Assembly: GCF_028610625.1 (NCBI RefSeq)
Contig: NZ_JAQQWU010000020.1
Span: 1 to 57,697, forward strand
Source: Guptibacillus spartinae
GTDB lineage: Bacteria > Bacillota > Bacilli > Bacillales > Guptibacillaceae
DNA: 57,697 nt
Direction of reading: 5' to 3'
Shown: positions 33,542 through 41,338 of the stretch, in pieces
Layout: each line of letters starts with the position of its first letter
Position numbering within the stretch: position 1 is the first letter of the stretch
Program-made: the position numbers and the translations under genes
Notes under the pieces: generated by a model
Told to the model about the DNA's origin: nothing
Databases searched by the model: none
The model's input: the letters and a program-made list of their open reading frames with translations, nothing else

Positions 33542-33787
33542 TTGCGAAATATAAGGAGACTGTCGGAAGAGGAAGTTCAAGCATTGAGTATGGAAATGAA
33601 AGTATGCTATATGCTTCAGGCTTGGAATAATGTAGCGGATCCACAAACGCCAGAAGAATGGGCAAAAGAAGTAGGGTTCTTTAATTACAAGAAAATAGGC
33701 GTTTCGAACAACGATCCGGTAGCAATTAAAAAAGCATTAGAAGATGCCGAATATCACATCCAATACATAAATACATTTATCATATAA
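33542..33787 (+). CDS. Hypothetical protein
   Basis: The product has 81 residues from TTG 33542, with GAGAGGGGAAGG. It is helical ('LSEEEVQALSMEMKVCYMLQAWNNV', 'PEEWAKEVGFFNYKK'). It lies 24 bp before the next gene, so the two are probably co-transcribed. No recognised family. Confidence 0.65.
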   Translation: MRNIRRLSEEEVQALSMEMKVCYMLQAWNNVADPQTPEEWAKEVGFFNYKKIGVSNNDPVAIKKALEDAEYHIQYINTFII

Positions 33788-33811
33788 AGAAGAGTGGAGG
33801 AGACCTAAGAA

Positions 33812-34321
33812 ATGAGAAGTTTACCAATGAAACTCGTTATACCGATTGCTGCTCTATCGGTTTGCCTTAACATAGTCTTTATCGTTCATCATTATGATCA
33901 TACTCAAAAGGAAAAAGAAGAATTAGGTAGCGCTGTATATCATGTAATGGTCAATATTAATAACGCCGTTAATCATTTAGAAAATCTGGATAGAAACCAA
34001 CCGGACTATAAGGATCGCTTGATATTAGCTCAAAGAAATTTTGCAGAAAATAGAGGGCTAATCGATGCGCATATCAGTGAAATGCCTCAAAATTTAGCTT
34101 CATGGAACGGAGGTATGGAAGTTGGGTTAGGGAATGGGATTTATAGTACGAATGACGAAGGGGTCAAAGAAACCATTCAAGATATCAAAAATTTCGCAAA
34201 AGGCTACCATACTGAATACGATCACGTAAGCGGGAAAGACAAACCTTATGAAGCGTTAGAAACGATCGAAAACGTACTGAGCAGTAAAAAATATATGGGC
34301 GACAATTATATTAATAAGTAA
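33812..34321 (+). CDS. Membrane-anchored extracytoplasmic protein
   Basis: The product has 169 residues from ATG 33812, with GTGGAGGAG. One N-terminal hydrophobic segment (residues 7-26, no lipobox) is followed by a helical extracellular part ('HYDHTQKEKEELGSAVYHVMVNINNAVNHL'). No recognised domain. It follows the 81-residue gene by 24 bp and precedes a 39-residue gene. Confidence 0.75.
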   Translation: MRSLPMKLVIPIAALSVCLNIVFIVHHYDHTQKEKEELGSAVYHVMVNINNAVNHLENLDRNQPDYKDRLILAQRNFAENRGLIDAHISEMPQNLASWNGGMEVGLGNGIYSTNDEGVKETIQDIKNFAKGYHTEYDHVSGKDKPYEALETIENVLSSKKYMGDNYINK

Positions 34322-34355
34322 TACGTCAATATATTAATTACTAAGGGAGCGAATA

Positions 34356-34475
34356 ATGATGAAAAATAACATTGCAAAAAAACTGGGTGTCTCAAAAAAA
34401 GACGCCAAAAAACTTGTTTCATTGTCGCGCAAGAACAGATCGGTTGCCATGATTTCAGTTAAAGATGCTAGATGA
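34356..34475 (+). CDS. Very small basic HTH-like protein
   Basis: The product has 39 residues: ATG 34356 (or 34359), GGGAGCG upstream, TGA at 34473. It is strongly basic, with 'AKKLGVSKKDAKKLVSLS' resembling a helix-turn-helix pair. It could be a small DNA- or RNA-binding peptide. Only 34 bp after the membrane-anchored protein, and before a terminator. Confidence 0.5.
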   Translation: MMKNNIAKKLGVSKKDAKKLVSLSRKNRSVAMISVKDAR

Positions 34476-34511
34476 TGCTATGCAGAGTTTTCTTTCTAAA
34501 TCAAACGAAAA

Positions 34512-34556
34512 TAAACCCCACGAAGATAGGTGACATCCTATTGGCGTGGGGTTTTG
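34512..34556. terminator. Bidirectional intrinsic terminator
   Basis: AAACCCCACG pairs with CGTGGGGTTT; an inner AGGAT-type stem extends it. Confidence 0.9.
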
Positions 34557-34600
34557 TTATAATTCGTAGATAAACATAGTTAAACAATGACGAAATGTAA

Positions 34601-35020
34601 TTACAATTTTACTTGCAGAATCTCTAGTCCATTTTCAAGGTATGAAGAAAAAGGAACCTTTGAGGTCATTTGTCGGATTTCAACCTCTTTGCTATTCCAT
34701 CCATCAGAACTTAAATCCTGAAGGTAATTTTCATAGATTTCTTCCGGTGATTCAGTTTTAGGATAATCGCGATCACGTCCAAGATACATAACCGTCTGTA
34801 TCATTCTAATATCATCAAATTCTAGATTTTCTAAATAGGATTCGAGCTCTTCGTTTAATTCTCTAATTTTCTTTCCTTCCTCAGTAAGTTGGAATGCCCT
34901 TATGTCTTCTGGACTACCACCATCACTGCTAGAACGATCGACAGCCACCTTCCATTTTTCACCTAATTGGATCACATCTCTAAAAATTTGTTCTTTACCT
35001 TCAAAAAGTTGACCATTCAT
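34601..35020 (-). CDS. Hypothetical protein, possibly DUF3775-like
   Basis: The product has 139 residues from ATG 35020 with AAGGGGTTG. A longer frame to 35089 lacks a site. The acidic helical second half contains 'IRMIQTVMYLGRDRD' and ends 'VPFSSYLENGLEILQ', a layout like DUF3775 ('LGR' motif, closing 'YL..GL'). The likeness is weak. Soluble and monocistronic. Confidence 0.6.
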   Translation of the reverse strand: MNGQLFEGKEQIFRDVIQLGEKWKVAVDRSSSDGGSPEDIRAFQLTEEGKKIRELNEELESYLENLEFDDIRMIQTVMYLGRDRDYPKTESPEEIYENYLQDLSSDGWNSKEVEIRQMTSKVPFSSYLENGLEILQVKL

Positions 35021-35143
35021 ACAAACAACCCCTTTCACAATTAGTTCAATCCTAACAAAATTAAGAAAAGATTTGGTATATTTCCACAAATTTCTGAAAA
35101 GAGATTATACTATTTGGGCGTTTTTTAGGAGGTGTATTGTTTG

Positions 35144-35761
35144 ATGAAAAAGATTCCAGATTTACCGATGGTAAATGATGTGAGTGGTGTGAACGTAAGT
35201 GAAAACAGGGAAAAGCTCGTTTTGCTTAATGACGTTAACCCTGATAAATTAGTCGTTTTTTCTAAAGCTTATAAAGAAGGTAAAAAAGGAGCTATAGAAA
35301 GGTCATTCGTCAGAGAGACAGTTAAGGAGAAAGTGATTTCAGCGGCGGATAACCTACCTAAAGGGTACAAATTGGTAGTGTGGGAAACATACACTCCGAA
35401 GTCTTTGATTGAGGGCATTCGTAACGAGAAACTCCAGGACATTTCTGGATTCGCTCATATGACCGGAGGTAGTGTGGATGTATCTTTAGCAGATTCGCAC
35501 GGGAACGTCTTAGATATGGGTACTGATTTAAGCCACAGCGCTCCTCAAAATAAAAGTACCTTACATTATGAGCAACTTAAAGACGGAGAATTGAGCGATG
35601 AGGCAAAAGAACTTAGGGAGAATAGACGAATTCTATTCCATGCGATGAGTGACGCAGGTTTTACCAATAACCCATTAGCCTGGTTCCACTGGGACTATGG
35701 GAACCTATGGTGGGGGAAGGCTACAGGAAGAAATGGCTTTTATAGTTCACTTGATATGTAG
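35144..35761 (+). CDS. VanX-like (M15D) D-Ala-D-Ala dipeptidase homologue lacking the catalytic Glu
   Basis: The product has 205 residues; AGGAGG lies upstream, and TTG 35141 or ATG 35144 is the start. Two zinc ligands are recognisable in 'AHMTGGSVDVSL' (His and Asp seven apart, as in VanX S.H..G.A.D). The third is the His of 'AWFHWDYGNLWW'. The Glu that precedes W-W/F-H in active enzymes (E-W-W-H) is Ala here. No signal peptide is present, so it is cytoplasmic. It may bind but not cut D-Ala-D-Ala, or have changed function. Confidence 0.78.
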   Translation: MKKIPDLPMVNDVSGVNVSENREKLVLLNDVNPDKLVVFSKAYKEGKKGAIERSFVRETVKEKVISAADNLPKGYKLVVWETYTPKSLIEGIRNEKLQDISGFAHMTGGSVDVSLADSHGNVLDMGTDLSHSAPQNKSTLHYEQLKDGELSDEAKELRENRRILFHAMSDAGFTNNPLAWFHWDYGNLWWGKATGRNGFYSSLDM

Positions 35762-35797
35762 AAAAAAAACACAAGGGTTACCTTGTGTTTTTTTTCT
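35762..35797 (+). terminator. Intrinsic terminator
   Basis: AAAAAAAACACAAGG pairs with CCTTGTGTTTTTTTT. Confidence 0.92.
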
Positions 35798-35859
35798 ATT
35801 AAGTTGGAACAAAGCACTATTAGTAAAAAAGGGCATAGTTGCCCTTGAGTGAATTAATG

Positions 35860-36201
35860 TCAAAATAAGCTGATTTGCCCACCGTTTCGATATAGCAATT
35901 CTTCTTCATCATCTTTGAATATAGTCTCTATATCTTCTCTTAGAATCGAAGCATAAAAACCCGACTCATCTCTAATACATACAGAAGGACATACGATAAT
36001 CTTGTTCATAATCTCCGTCGGATGGTAGAAAGTATCGACTACAAACCAAGTTTTATCACATCCTTTTATCGCCACCCTATCATGTACTTCTAAATGATGA
36101 AAAGGAAATTGATATTGTTTGTACTGATCCCAACTATTAAATCTAAGAGGCTTACTTTCTAACTTCTTACCTGATAGTTTATTGACCGCTTTGTAACTCA
36201 T
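35860..36201 (-). CDS. Hypothetical protein
   Basis: The product has 113 residues. ATG 36201 is preferred over 36207 because GGAGG is only 2 bp before the latter. A beta-rich fold is likely ('RVAIKGCDKTWFVVDTFYHP', 'KIIVCPSVCIRDE'), ending in an acidic tail. No recognised family or signal peptide. Monocistronic. Confidence 0.68.
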   Translation of the reverse strand: MSYKAVNKLSGKKLESKPLRFNSWDQYKQYQFPFHHLEVHDRVAIKGCDKTWFVVDTFYHPTEIMNKIIVCPSVCIRDESGFYASILREDIETIFKDDEEELLYRNGGQISLF

Positions 36202-36462
36202 TTTCATTCCTCCATGGATATGTAGATTTTAAATATTGTAGCACCTATAATGCATAATAGACTTAAAAATAGAATGTAATTCCTCACGAATCACCCTTAC
36301 TGGAAATGAGTAACTAATGTAAAACCTCAAAATAATTCGATTTTATTCTTCCATAGAGACATTTTCCAATTAAAATAATTTCGTAGTCACAATATACATC
36401 TTGCTTATCGGTAGCAAAAACAACAACATAAGAAATCTAACAATGGACGAAGGGGAGTAATA

Positions 36463-36690
36463 ATGATGGTTAACATGACGGTCTACGCAGACGGAGAGGT
36501 TTTTTGCTTCATTGTTAATGCACTGAACCATGGACCTTTTGAAGGAGCGGAAATCCTGGAAGTATCTTTAAAGAAAACAAAACGATTCAAGTACGAAATA
36601 CAAGTTCCAATCGTCATAATCGGTCAGTTTTCTAGGAAAAATAAAACCACAATCGACCTGGAAATGCTGGTGCAACTGAATGAACATTAG
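36463..36690 (+). CDS. Hypothetical beta-rich protein
   Basis: The product has 75 residues from ATG 36463 (or 36466), with GAAGGGGAG. Alternating strands and no signal peptide. It may start an operon with the genes at 36704, 36942 and perhaps 37326. Function is unknown. Confidence 0.62.
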   Translation: MMVNMTVYADGEVFCFIVNALNHGPFEGAEILEVSLKKTKRFKYEIQVPIVIIGQFSRKNKTTIDLEMLVQLNEH

Positions 36691-36703
36691 GAGTATAATT
36701 AAC

Positions 36704-36919
36704 TTGAAAATATTTGAAATGCGAGGTATTCGAGTGGAGAAAAAGGAAGCAATCAAAAATGTAAAACAATTTATTAAAGACCGCCAATACACTTATAAAG
36801 TACATGATATTGTCGAGTCATACCAAGAGTATTATAAGAAGGGATGGTATATTAGCTATACCATGAAAGATTGCATTAAACATCTGAAAGAAGAATTAGA
36901 GGTACTAACAGCAGCATAA
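36704..36919 (+). CDS. Small hypothetical protein
   Basis: The product has 71 residues from TTG 36704, with TAGGAGT 9 bp upstream; GTG 36734 with GCGAGG is an alternative. It is basic and Tyr-rich in the middle ('KDRQYTYKVHDIVESYQEYYKKG') and helical at the end. It begins 13 bp after the preceding stop. Function is unknown. Confidence 0.55.
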   Translation: MKIFEMRGIRVEKKEAIKNVKQFIKDRQYTYKVHDIVESYQEYYKKGWYISYTMKDCIKHLKEELEVLTAA

Positions 36920-36941
36920 CGAAAAATAGGAGTGATTACTA

Positions 36942-37238
36942 ATGCCAACAAAGTTATCAGAAGGAAATATTATAAAATTTAATCATGAAAACTACAATTC
37001 TAGTAAAGAATATGTCGTAACAGAAGTATGGGAAAGGGAAGCAGGGACGAATGAATTTAACCGAATGACATCATATGAGAACTTATTCACTGCTAAAGAA
37101 TTGACCGATGGTGAATATGATGAACAAGCTGACGAAATCTCTTTTTCAACTTGTAAAGCATATGAGAATTCTATTGAGGAAGTCCATATTAATATAGTAG
37201 GGTTAATGAGAAAAACCTATGTAAGAAGTAATTTTTAA
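36942..37238 (+). CDS. Hypothetical protein
   Basis: The product has 98 residues from ATG 36942 with ATAGGAGTG. Mixed strands, acidic. No signal peptide or recognised domain. It lies 22 bp after the previous gene, so it is probably in the same transcript. Confidence 0.65.
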   Translation: MPTKLSEGNIIKFNHENYNSSKEYVVTEVWEREAGTNEFNRMTSYENLFTAKELTDGEYDEQADEISFSTCKAYENSIEEVHINIVGLMRKTYVRSNF

Positions 37239-37325
37239 ACTTTTTCTAAAAACTGCAGGTATATGGTAATCATTTTTTTGAGATCATTAATACTAATGTC
37301 TAAATAAGTAAAAGGTAGGTATGAG

Positions 37326-37703
37326 ATGGTCCTGAAAATAAAATATAGTAAACATCAAAATGATGATGATTTTAAGGTTATTGAGAAAGATGAAATTGCA
37401 CTTAATGACAACCCTGAAAAAGCAGCTGTTGATTTTTTTCAACAAGTGGATAATACCTTAGAAAAGGTAAAAGCAAATGCGGAAAAAATTGACGATTTTG
37501 TCGCGCATGGAATGACAGCAATTGAGTTTTTCTCTAACGACAGACAATATTATTATTTATTTGAACTACAGCACAATAACGAGACAATAAATTCAGTACA
37601 GGAATTAGGGTTTTGCTTGGAGTATACTGAATATGTAACGGCAGAAAATAGTTATAAGATAAATGCATTAACGTCAGTTCTAAAGAATAAATTAAATGTT
37701 TAA
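37326..37703 (+). CDS. Hypothetical protein
   Basis: The product has 125 residues from ATG 37326 (AGGTATG upstream, a weak site). It is acidic, with 'AAVDFFQQVDNTLEKVKANAEKIDDFV' as a long helix between strands. No recognised family. It ends at a compact terminator. Confidence 0.65.
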   Translation: MVLKIKYSKHQNDDDFKVIEKDEIALNDNPEKAAVDFFQQVDNTLEKVKANAEKIDDFVAHGMTAIEFFSNDRQYYYLFELQHNNETINSVQELGFCLEYTEYVTAENSYKINALTSVLKNKLNV

Positions 37704-37727
37704 AGACCTTAGCGGGTCTTTTTTTGT
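37702..37727 (+). terminator. Intrinsic terminator
   Basis: AAAGACC pairs with GGGTCTTT, followed by T4. Confidence 0.85.
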
Positions 37728-37785
37728 TTTACTACAAATGGTTAACCTCACTAAATTAAGCAAAGTAAGTAAAAGGTTCACAAAA

Positions 37786-38045
37786 AGCGTCCCCTAGTAA
37801 GGAGACGCTGGTAATAGTAATAGGGACCATTATCAAGATCCCCTTAGTTGATATTCGTGCTGTCCCGATACTCCGATCAGGCTCTGTTGTCTTCATCATG
37901 ATAACAGGATGGTATTAAACAGGCAATAGTCTAAACTCTAAATCCTTCGAGTTTACCCTTTGTTAGACAGTAGAGCAAATATCATGGGAATATATCTTTG
38001 TGTCCATTAAAGTTATCTTATCTATACCTTTTAATATTGAGGTAA
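37786..38045 (-). ncRNA. Candidate structured RNA or long 3' UTR ending in a terminator
   Basis: The 366-bp gap between convergent genes has no good gene. On the minus strand several hairpins occur in series: AAACTC..GAGTTT (about 37930-37955), CTGTT..AACAG (about 37885-37910), CCTGAT-CGGAGT-ATCGGG (about 37863-37882) and AGGGGATC..GTCCCT (about 37830-37850). The run ends in AGCGTCTCC-TTACTA-GGGGACGCT plus TTTTT (37786-37811), a classical terminator. It could be a separate small RNA or the 3' UTR of the membrane-protein gene at 38071. It matches no RNA family I recognise. Confidence 0.45.
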
Positions 38046-38070
38046 TCATTTGCTTTTAATTTATTTATTT

Positions 38071-38301
38071 TTATTCTTCCTTTTCGAAAGTTGCAAATAT
38101 CAGCATCAAAGCTAACCAAATCATTACACCTAAACTAATATACATCCCTATGCTGACTTCAGGTGTTTGGGGCGTTTGGCTAATTCGTTCTTCCAAAGCT
38201 TTAATTGTGCTATCTCCGACAGTCATCACTTCCTGTATCCAACTTTTTGGAACCAATAGTAACAAACAAGCAAAAACATACGTGATTATAATTAGTTTCA
38301 T
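38071..38301 (-). CDS. Small two-helix membrane protein
   Basis: The product has 76 residues. ATG 38301 has GTGGGGA 6 bp upstream; the frame is open to 38358 without a site. Residues 2-17 and 50-68 are hydrophobic, with a polar helix ('GDSTIKALEERISQTPQTP') between. Function is unknown. Confidence 0.7.
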   Translation of the reverse strand: MKLIIITYVFACLLLLVPKSWIQEVMTVGDSTIKALEERISQTPQTPEVSIGMYISLGVMIWLALMLIFATFEKEE

Positions 38302-38614
38302 AACATCCCCACTTTCTATCTCCTTATGGAAAAAGTTATTTTGTATACTTTTCTCCATTAATTGGACGGTAATGTTACCGTTTATTCCTTTTCCATATTA
38401 ATTCTCGCTTAAATTATCGTATTACCTTATAAAATTCCAGTTTCAGATCAGAAAATTTTACAGTTAGAATTCAAAACTTTAACCGCTTAAACGATTTTAT
38501 CCGGCATTCTACGATGACATCTACTACATACAATCGCAGTATACAAAACACTAGTTATTTTAAAACAGACTCCATTTCGTGACCTATAATGTCTAAGAAC
38601 TGGGGGTGGTTTAT
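38302..38614. other. Divergent intergenic region
   Basis: No gene seen. A TATAAT lies at about 38584, suitable as the -10 box for the gene starting at 38615, but no clear -35 was identified. Confidence 0.4.
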
Positions 38615-38881
38615 TTGAGTAAAGTTTCAAAAGAAGAAATAGCTGGTTTTATCGATGACGCATTATTTGCCGATGGATTCGATGACGCGATTATCGGATA
38701 TGTTCAGCGATGTGGAATGATGGTTGTCTTGTATGATGCTCGTAAATGCATTGAAATACTGGTGATAGATGAGGGGATGACGGAGGAAGAGGCTTTGGAT
38801 TATTTTAGTTACAACGTATTAGGCGCTTGGGTAGGCGAGAACACTCCTGCTTTCGCTTTTCTGGAGGATTGTTTGATTTAA
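38615..38881 (+). CDS. Conserved phage/bacterial hypothetical protein
   Basis: The product has 88 residues from TTG 38615, with TGGGGGTGG upstream. The pattern 'ADGFDDAIIGYVQRCGMMVVLYDARKCIEILV' followed by 'MTEEEALDYFSYNVLGAWVGENTPAF' is that of a short protein family widespread in bacteria and their phages ('MT.EEA.EYF.FN..GA.VGE.TP'). Function unknown despite the strong conservation. Confidence 0.82.
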   Translation: MSKVSKEEIAGFIDDALFADGFDDAIIGYVQRCGMMVVLYDARKCIEILVIDEGMTEEEALDYFSYNVLGAWVGENTPAFAFLEDCLI

Positions 38882-39011
38882 GGGGGCAACCCTTTTTTTA
38901 TCGCTATTGGATACTAATAATTTATATTGGAATTGATGGGGTTAAGGTACTTTAGGTAACTTTTCCTGATATAATAGTACCATCTTCTAACATGATCTAA
39001 GGATGTGACAT

Positions 39012-39593
39012 ATGGATACAAAAACGTTAAATACAATAAATGAGATAACATCTGTTGGCGAATGGAAAGAAGTTAAAGATTACCCAAACTATGTGGTAAA
39101 TACAGATGGCGATGTATTAAGTAAAAAGACTGGTAAGTTATTAAAACACCAGATCAACACTAGAGGGTATAAGTTTGTCCGCCTAAGAAATGATGGCAAG
39201 CCTAAAATGCTGTTAGTCCATCGATTGGTCGCAATAACATTTATACCAAATCCTGATAACAAACCAGTTGTAAATCACATAGATTCTAATCGAGAAAATC
39301 CGCAAAAGACTAATTTGGAATGGGTTACACACAAAGAGAATTCGGAACATATGGTAAATCATTTTCGTTGCCCTAACCAAACGATGACAATTCTATTAGA
39401 TAAAAAGGGTGATGAAATAGGTGTTTTTCCATCCTACAAAAGATGTATTAACTACGCATGTAACCATTATAGATTTAGACATGGGTACAAAGAAGGTGAA
39501 GATATAAGCCATGTTGATATGGAATTATACACAGATTTACCTGCTGTACTAAGAGACGGTAGAGTAGCTAAACGCATTAAACTTACGTTCTAA
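39012..39593 (+). CDS. NUMOD4/HNH homing-type endonuclease
   Basis: The product has 193 residues from ATG 39012. Residues about 16-60 are NUMOD4 ('GEWKEVKDYPNYVVNTDGDVLS', 'TRGYKFVRL'). Residues about 70-120 are an HNH_3 domain ('VHRLVAITFIPNP', 'VVNHIDSNRENPQKTNLEWVTHKEN'). The C-terminal 70 residues look like a NUMOD-type DNA-binding tail. Such enzymes are free-standing phage or intron homing nucleases. It is isolated here; no intron was seen around it. Confidence 0.9.
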   Translation: MDTKTLNTINEITSVGEWKEVKDYPNYVVNTDGDVLSKKTGKLLKHQINTRGYKFVRLRNDGKPKMLLVHRLVAITFIPNPDNKPVVNHIDSNRENPQKTNLEWVTHKENSEHMVNHFRCPNQTMTILLDKKGDEIGVFPSYKRCINYACNHYRFRHGYKEGEDISHVDMELYTDLPAVLRDGRVAKRIKLTF

Positions 39594-39745
39594 GTAAAAA
39601 CACCAATACTTAACTACTGAATAACTCTACAGCTAAAGAACAGGATAAACAAAAACATAAACATAATAATTAACACAATAACTTGGGAAGGCATTTAGCC
39701 ACCAAGTTTTTTAGCTTCTTTCTATAATTTTTTTTGCTATTAGAA

Positions 39746-39786
39746 AAATAAAAAGCTAATAGAGAAATTCTATTAGCTTTTTATTT
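39746..39786. terminator. Bidirectional intrinsic terminator
   Basis: AATAAAAAGCTAATAGA pairs with TCTATTAGCTTTTTATT. It ends the minus-strand operon 41195-39804 and could serve the plus strand. Confidence 0.9.
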
Positions 39787-39803
39787 AATGTCGAATTTAC
39801 TTT

Positions 39804-40085
39804 TTATGCTGATTTATTTGCAATTACACTTTGTAAAACATCAATTACTTTTTCAAGCGATATATTTTTCATATGTGGTCGAAATGAAGAACGGAAATTC
39901 AATAACTCAATAGTGTCAAAAGTGTTATTATCATTGATCCGTAAGTATAAGACTACATTATTGTTATAGATAACACTATATAAAGAATCGAATAGGTACA
40001 AACCTTTACTTCCTTCAGGTGGTTCCATAGCAGGTTTCAGTTCTAACCCATTATCATTGAGTCTTTGTTCTACTTCTTTTTTCAT
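39804..40085 (-). CDS. Hypothetical protein, last gene of a four-gene operon
   Basis: The product has 93 residues from ATG 40085 with TGGAGG (the frame extends to 40118). An N-terminal helix is followed by strands ('SVIYNNNVVLYLRINDNNTFDTIELLNF') and a closing helix. No recognised family. It lies 42 bp downstream of the previous gene. Confidence 0.65.
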   Translation of the reverse strand: MKKEVEQRLNDNGLELKPAMEPPEGSKGLYLFDSLYSVIYNNNVVLYLRINDNNTFDTIELLNFRSSFRPHMKNISLEKVIDVLQSVIANKSA

Positions 40086-40127
40086 ATTTATTCCTCCATT
40101 TTGTTCTGTTTTTTTCATAAATCAATG

Positions 40128-40397
40128 CTACATCCATTTAAAAGTATCAAAATTGCCCCATCGTTCCTCAATTTGTTTTCTAGCTTCTTCTTCAGTATTC
40201 GATACTCCATCAGCTTCGTTTGTATCAAAATCAAAATATATAAATATTAGATGTCTTTCACGGCGAATGCCTAGCTTCACAACCGCTTTTTCGGCATCAT
40301 CTTTTTCATTGTATTCAGCAACCCAAACAATAGGATTATTTTTCTTGTCATTTTCAAATTGTTGGATTGAGTTTTTCAACTTATCATATAAAGTCAT
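40128..40397 (-). CDS. Hypothetical protein
   Basis: The product has 89 residues from ATG 40397 with AGAGGAG. Alpha-beta fold ('IVWVAEYNEKDDAEKAVVKLGIRRERHLIFIYFDFD'), ending in a helix and 'WGNFDTFKWM'. It is the third gene of the minus-strand operon. Function is unknown. Confidence 0.65.
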   Translation of the reverse strand: MTLYDKLKNSIQQFENDKKNNPIVWVAEYNEKDDAEKAVVKLGIRRERHLIFIYFDFDTNEADGVSNTEEEARKQIEERWGNFDTFKWM

Positions 40398-40426
40398 AAT
40401 TTTCTCCTCTGTCTAAAATAAATACC

Positions 40427-40738
40427 CTACAGTTCAATTTGGGTCCAGCCAAATGAGTCACAATAGTAATACTTATTATTAATCTCAACAATGTCAGATA
40501 CACTCATTGAGTGACCATAATAATCTTTTGGGTGGTGGACATTGAATTTAGCGAAAAGCTTCTCAAGGATTTCTAAAGTATCTGACTTACTATTTAACTC
40601 AATCCCACCTTCATAAACCTGGTTGTAGTTAGCCAAGCTCACTTCGGCACCTATCGAATTCAATAGCTGCAAACCCATAAATCCAAAGTCTCTAGTCAAA
40701 TCTCTTTTTACTTGGTGTATTTTATACTCAACTCGCAT
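40427..40738 (-). CDS. YodL-domain-like protein
   Basis: The product has 103 residues. The pattern 'FMGLQLLNSIGAEVSLANYNQVYEGGIEL', 'EKLFAKFNVHHPKDYYGHSMSVSDIVEINNKYYYCDSFGW' matches the YodL domain found alone in Firmicutes and within large conjugative-element proteins. It begins directly after the upstream gene's stop. Molecular function is unknown; the family is linked to mobile elements. Confidence 0.8.
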   Translation of the reverse strand: MRVEYKIHQVKRDLTRDFGFMGLQLLNSIGAEVSLANYNQVYEGGIELNSKSDTLEILEKLFAKFNVHHPKDYYGHSMSVSDIVEINNKYYYCDSFGWTQIEL

Positions 40739-40739
40739 A

Positions 40740-41195
40740 CTACATCATCTCCTGGAAAGATTCTGAACCTACCTCTATTAAACCGTGGTTTTGATCCCAA
40801 TCATCGATGTAATGATGAATCTCACCTACAAATTGATCGAGCATTAACCCTTGTTTGTTTTCGTCAATGATACTGATTCCAGTTTTGATCGAGTAATTCT
40901 CCTTGTTTACTAATTTTCTCAAGTAGTTATCTAGACTCTCTCTATTATCAAAATGACCAATCCCTTCACCATTTACATGAAGGTAGAATGATGATGCGGT
41001 GATGTATTCTCCTAATTTACACTCTTCGATAACCGTGGAACCTTCACTTGTGTACTGAGTGATCGTTAATTTTGCTTCTTTATCAATATGTTCATATTTT
41101 GAAAGGTTCGATTGCAGCTTCATAGCAATTAACGCTGCCTTCTCAAAACTTTCGTCTACTTTCCCAATTCCTTCAATGCCTACTGTGTAATTCAT
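40740..41195 (-). CDS. Hypothetical protein, first gene of the YodL operon
   Basis: The product has 151 residues from ATG 41195 with GGAGG. The gene is 1 bp from the next. Mixed alpha/beta, acidic; 'FYLHVNGEGIGHFDNRESLDNYLRKLV' suggests a small sheet plus helix. No recognised family or signal peptide. It heads a likely four-gene operon (41195 to 39804). Confidence 0.7.
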   Translation of the reverse strand: MNYTVGIEGIGKVDESFEKAALIAMKLQSNLSKYEHIDKEAKLTITQYTSEGSTVIEECKLGEYITASSFYLHVNGEGIGHFDNRESLDNYLRKLVNKENYSIKTGISIIDENKQGLMLDQFVGEIHHYIDDWDQNHGLIEVGSESFQEMM

Positions 41196-41338
41196 AGTAA
41201 AACCTCCGTTTTTTTTAGTTTATTTCTTGCAATAAATTGTAATGCAATAATCCCATTATGGTTAAAATTAGTCCTTTTTTTATGGGGTTAAGAGGTGTGA
41301 GACTAATGCTGTTCAACGCTAGTACAGGGGGTGATAAT

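Noticed and set aside
37767-37910. A 47-codon minus-strand frame beginning ATGATGAAG ('TTEPDRSIGTARIS...')
   Set aside because: It has no ribosome site, runs through the terminator hairpin, and the peptide does not resemble a membrane or soluble small protein. The structured-RNA reading fits better.
37786-38045. T-box or other known riboswitch
   Set aside because: No T-box bulge sequence or specifier stem was seen, and no biosynthetic gene follows on that strand.
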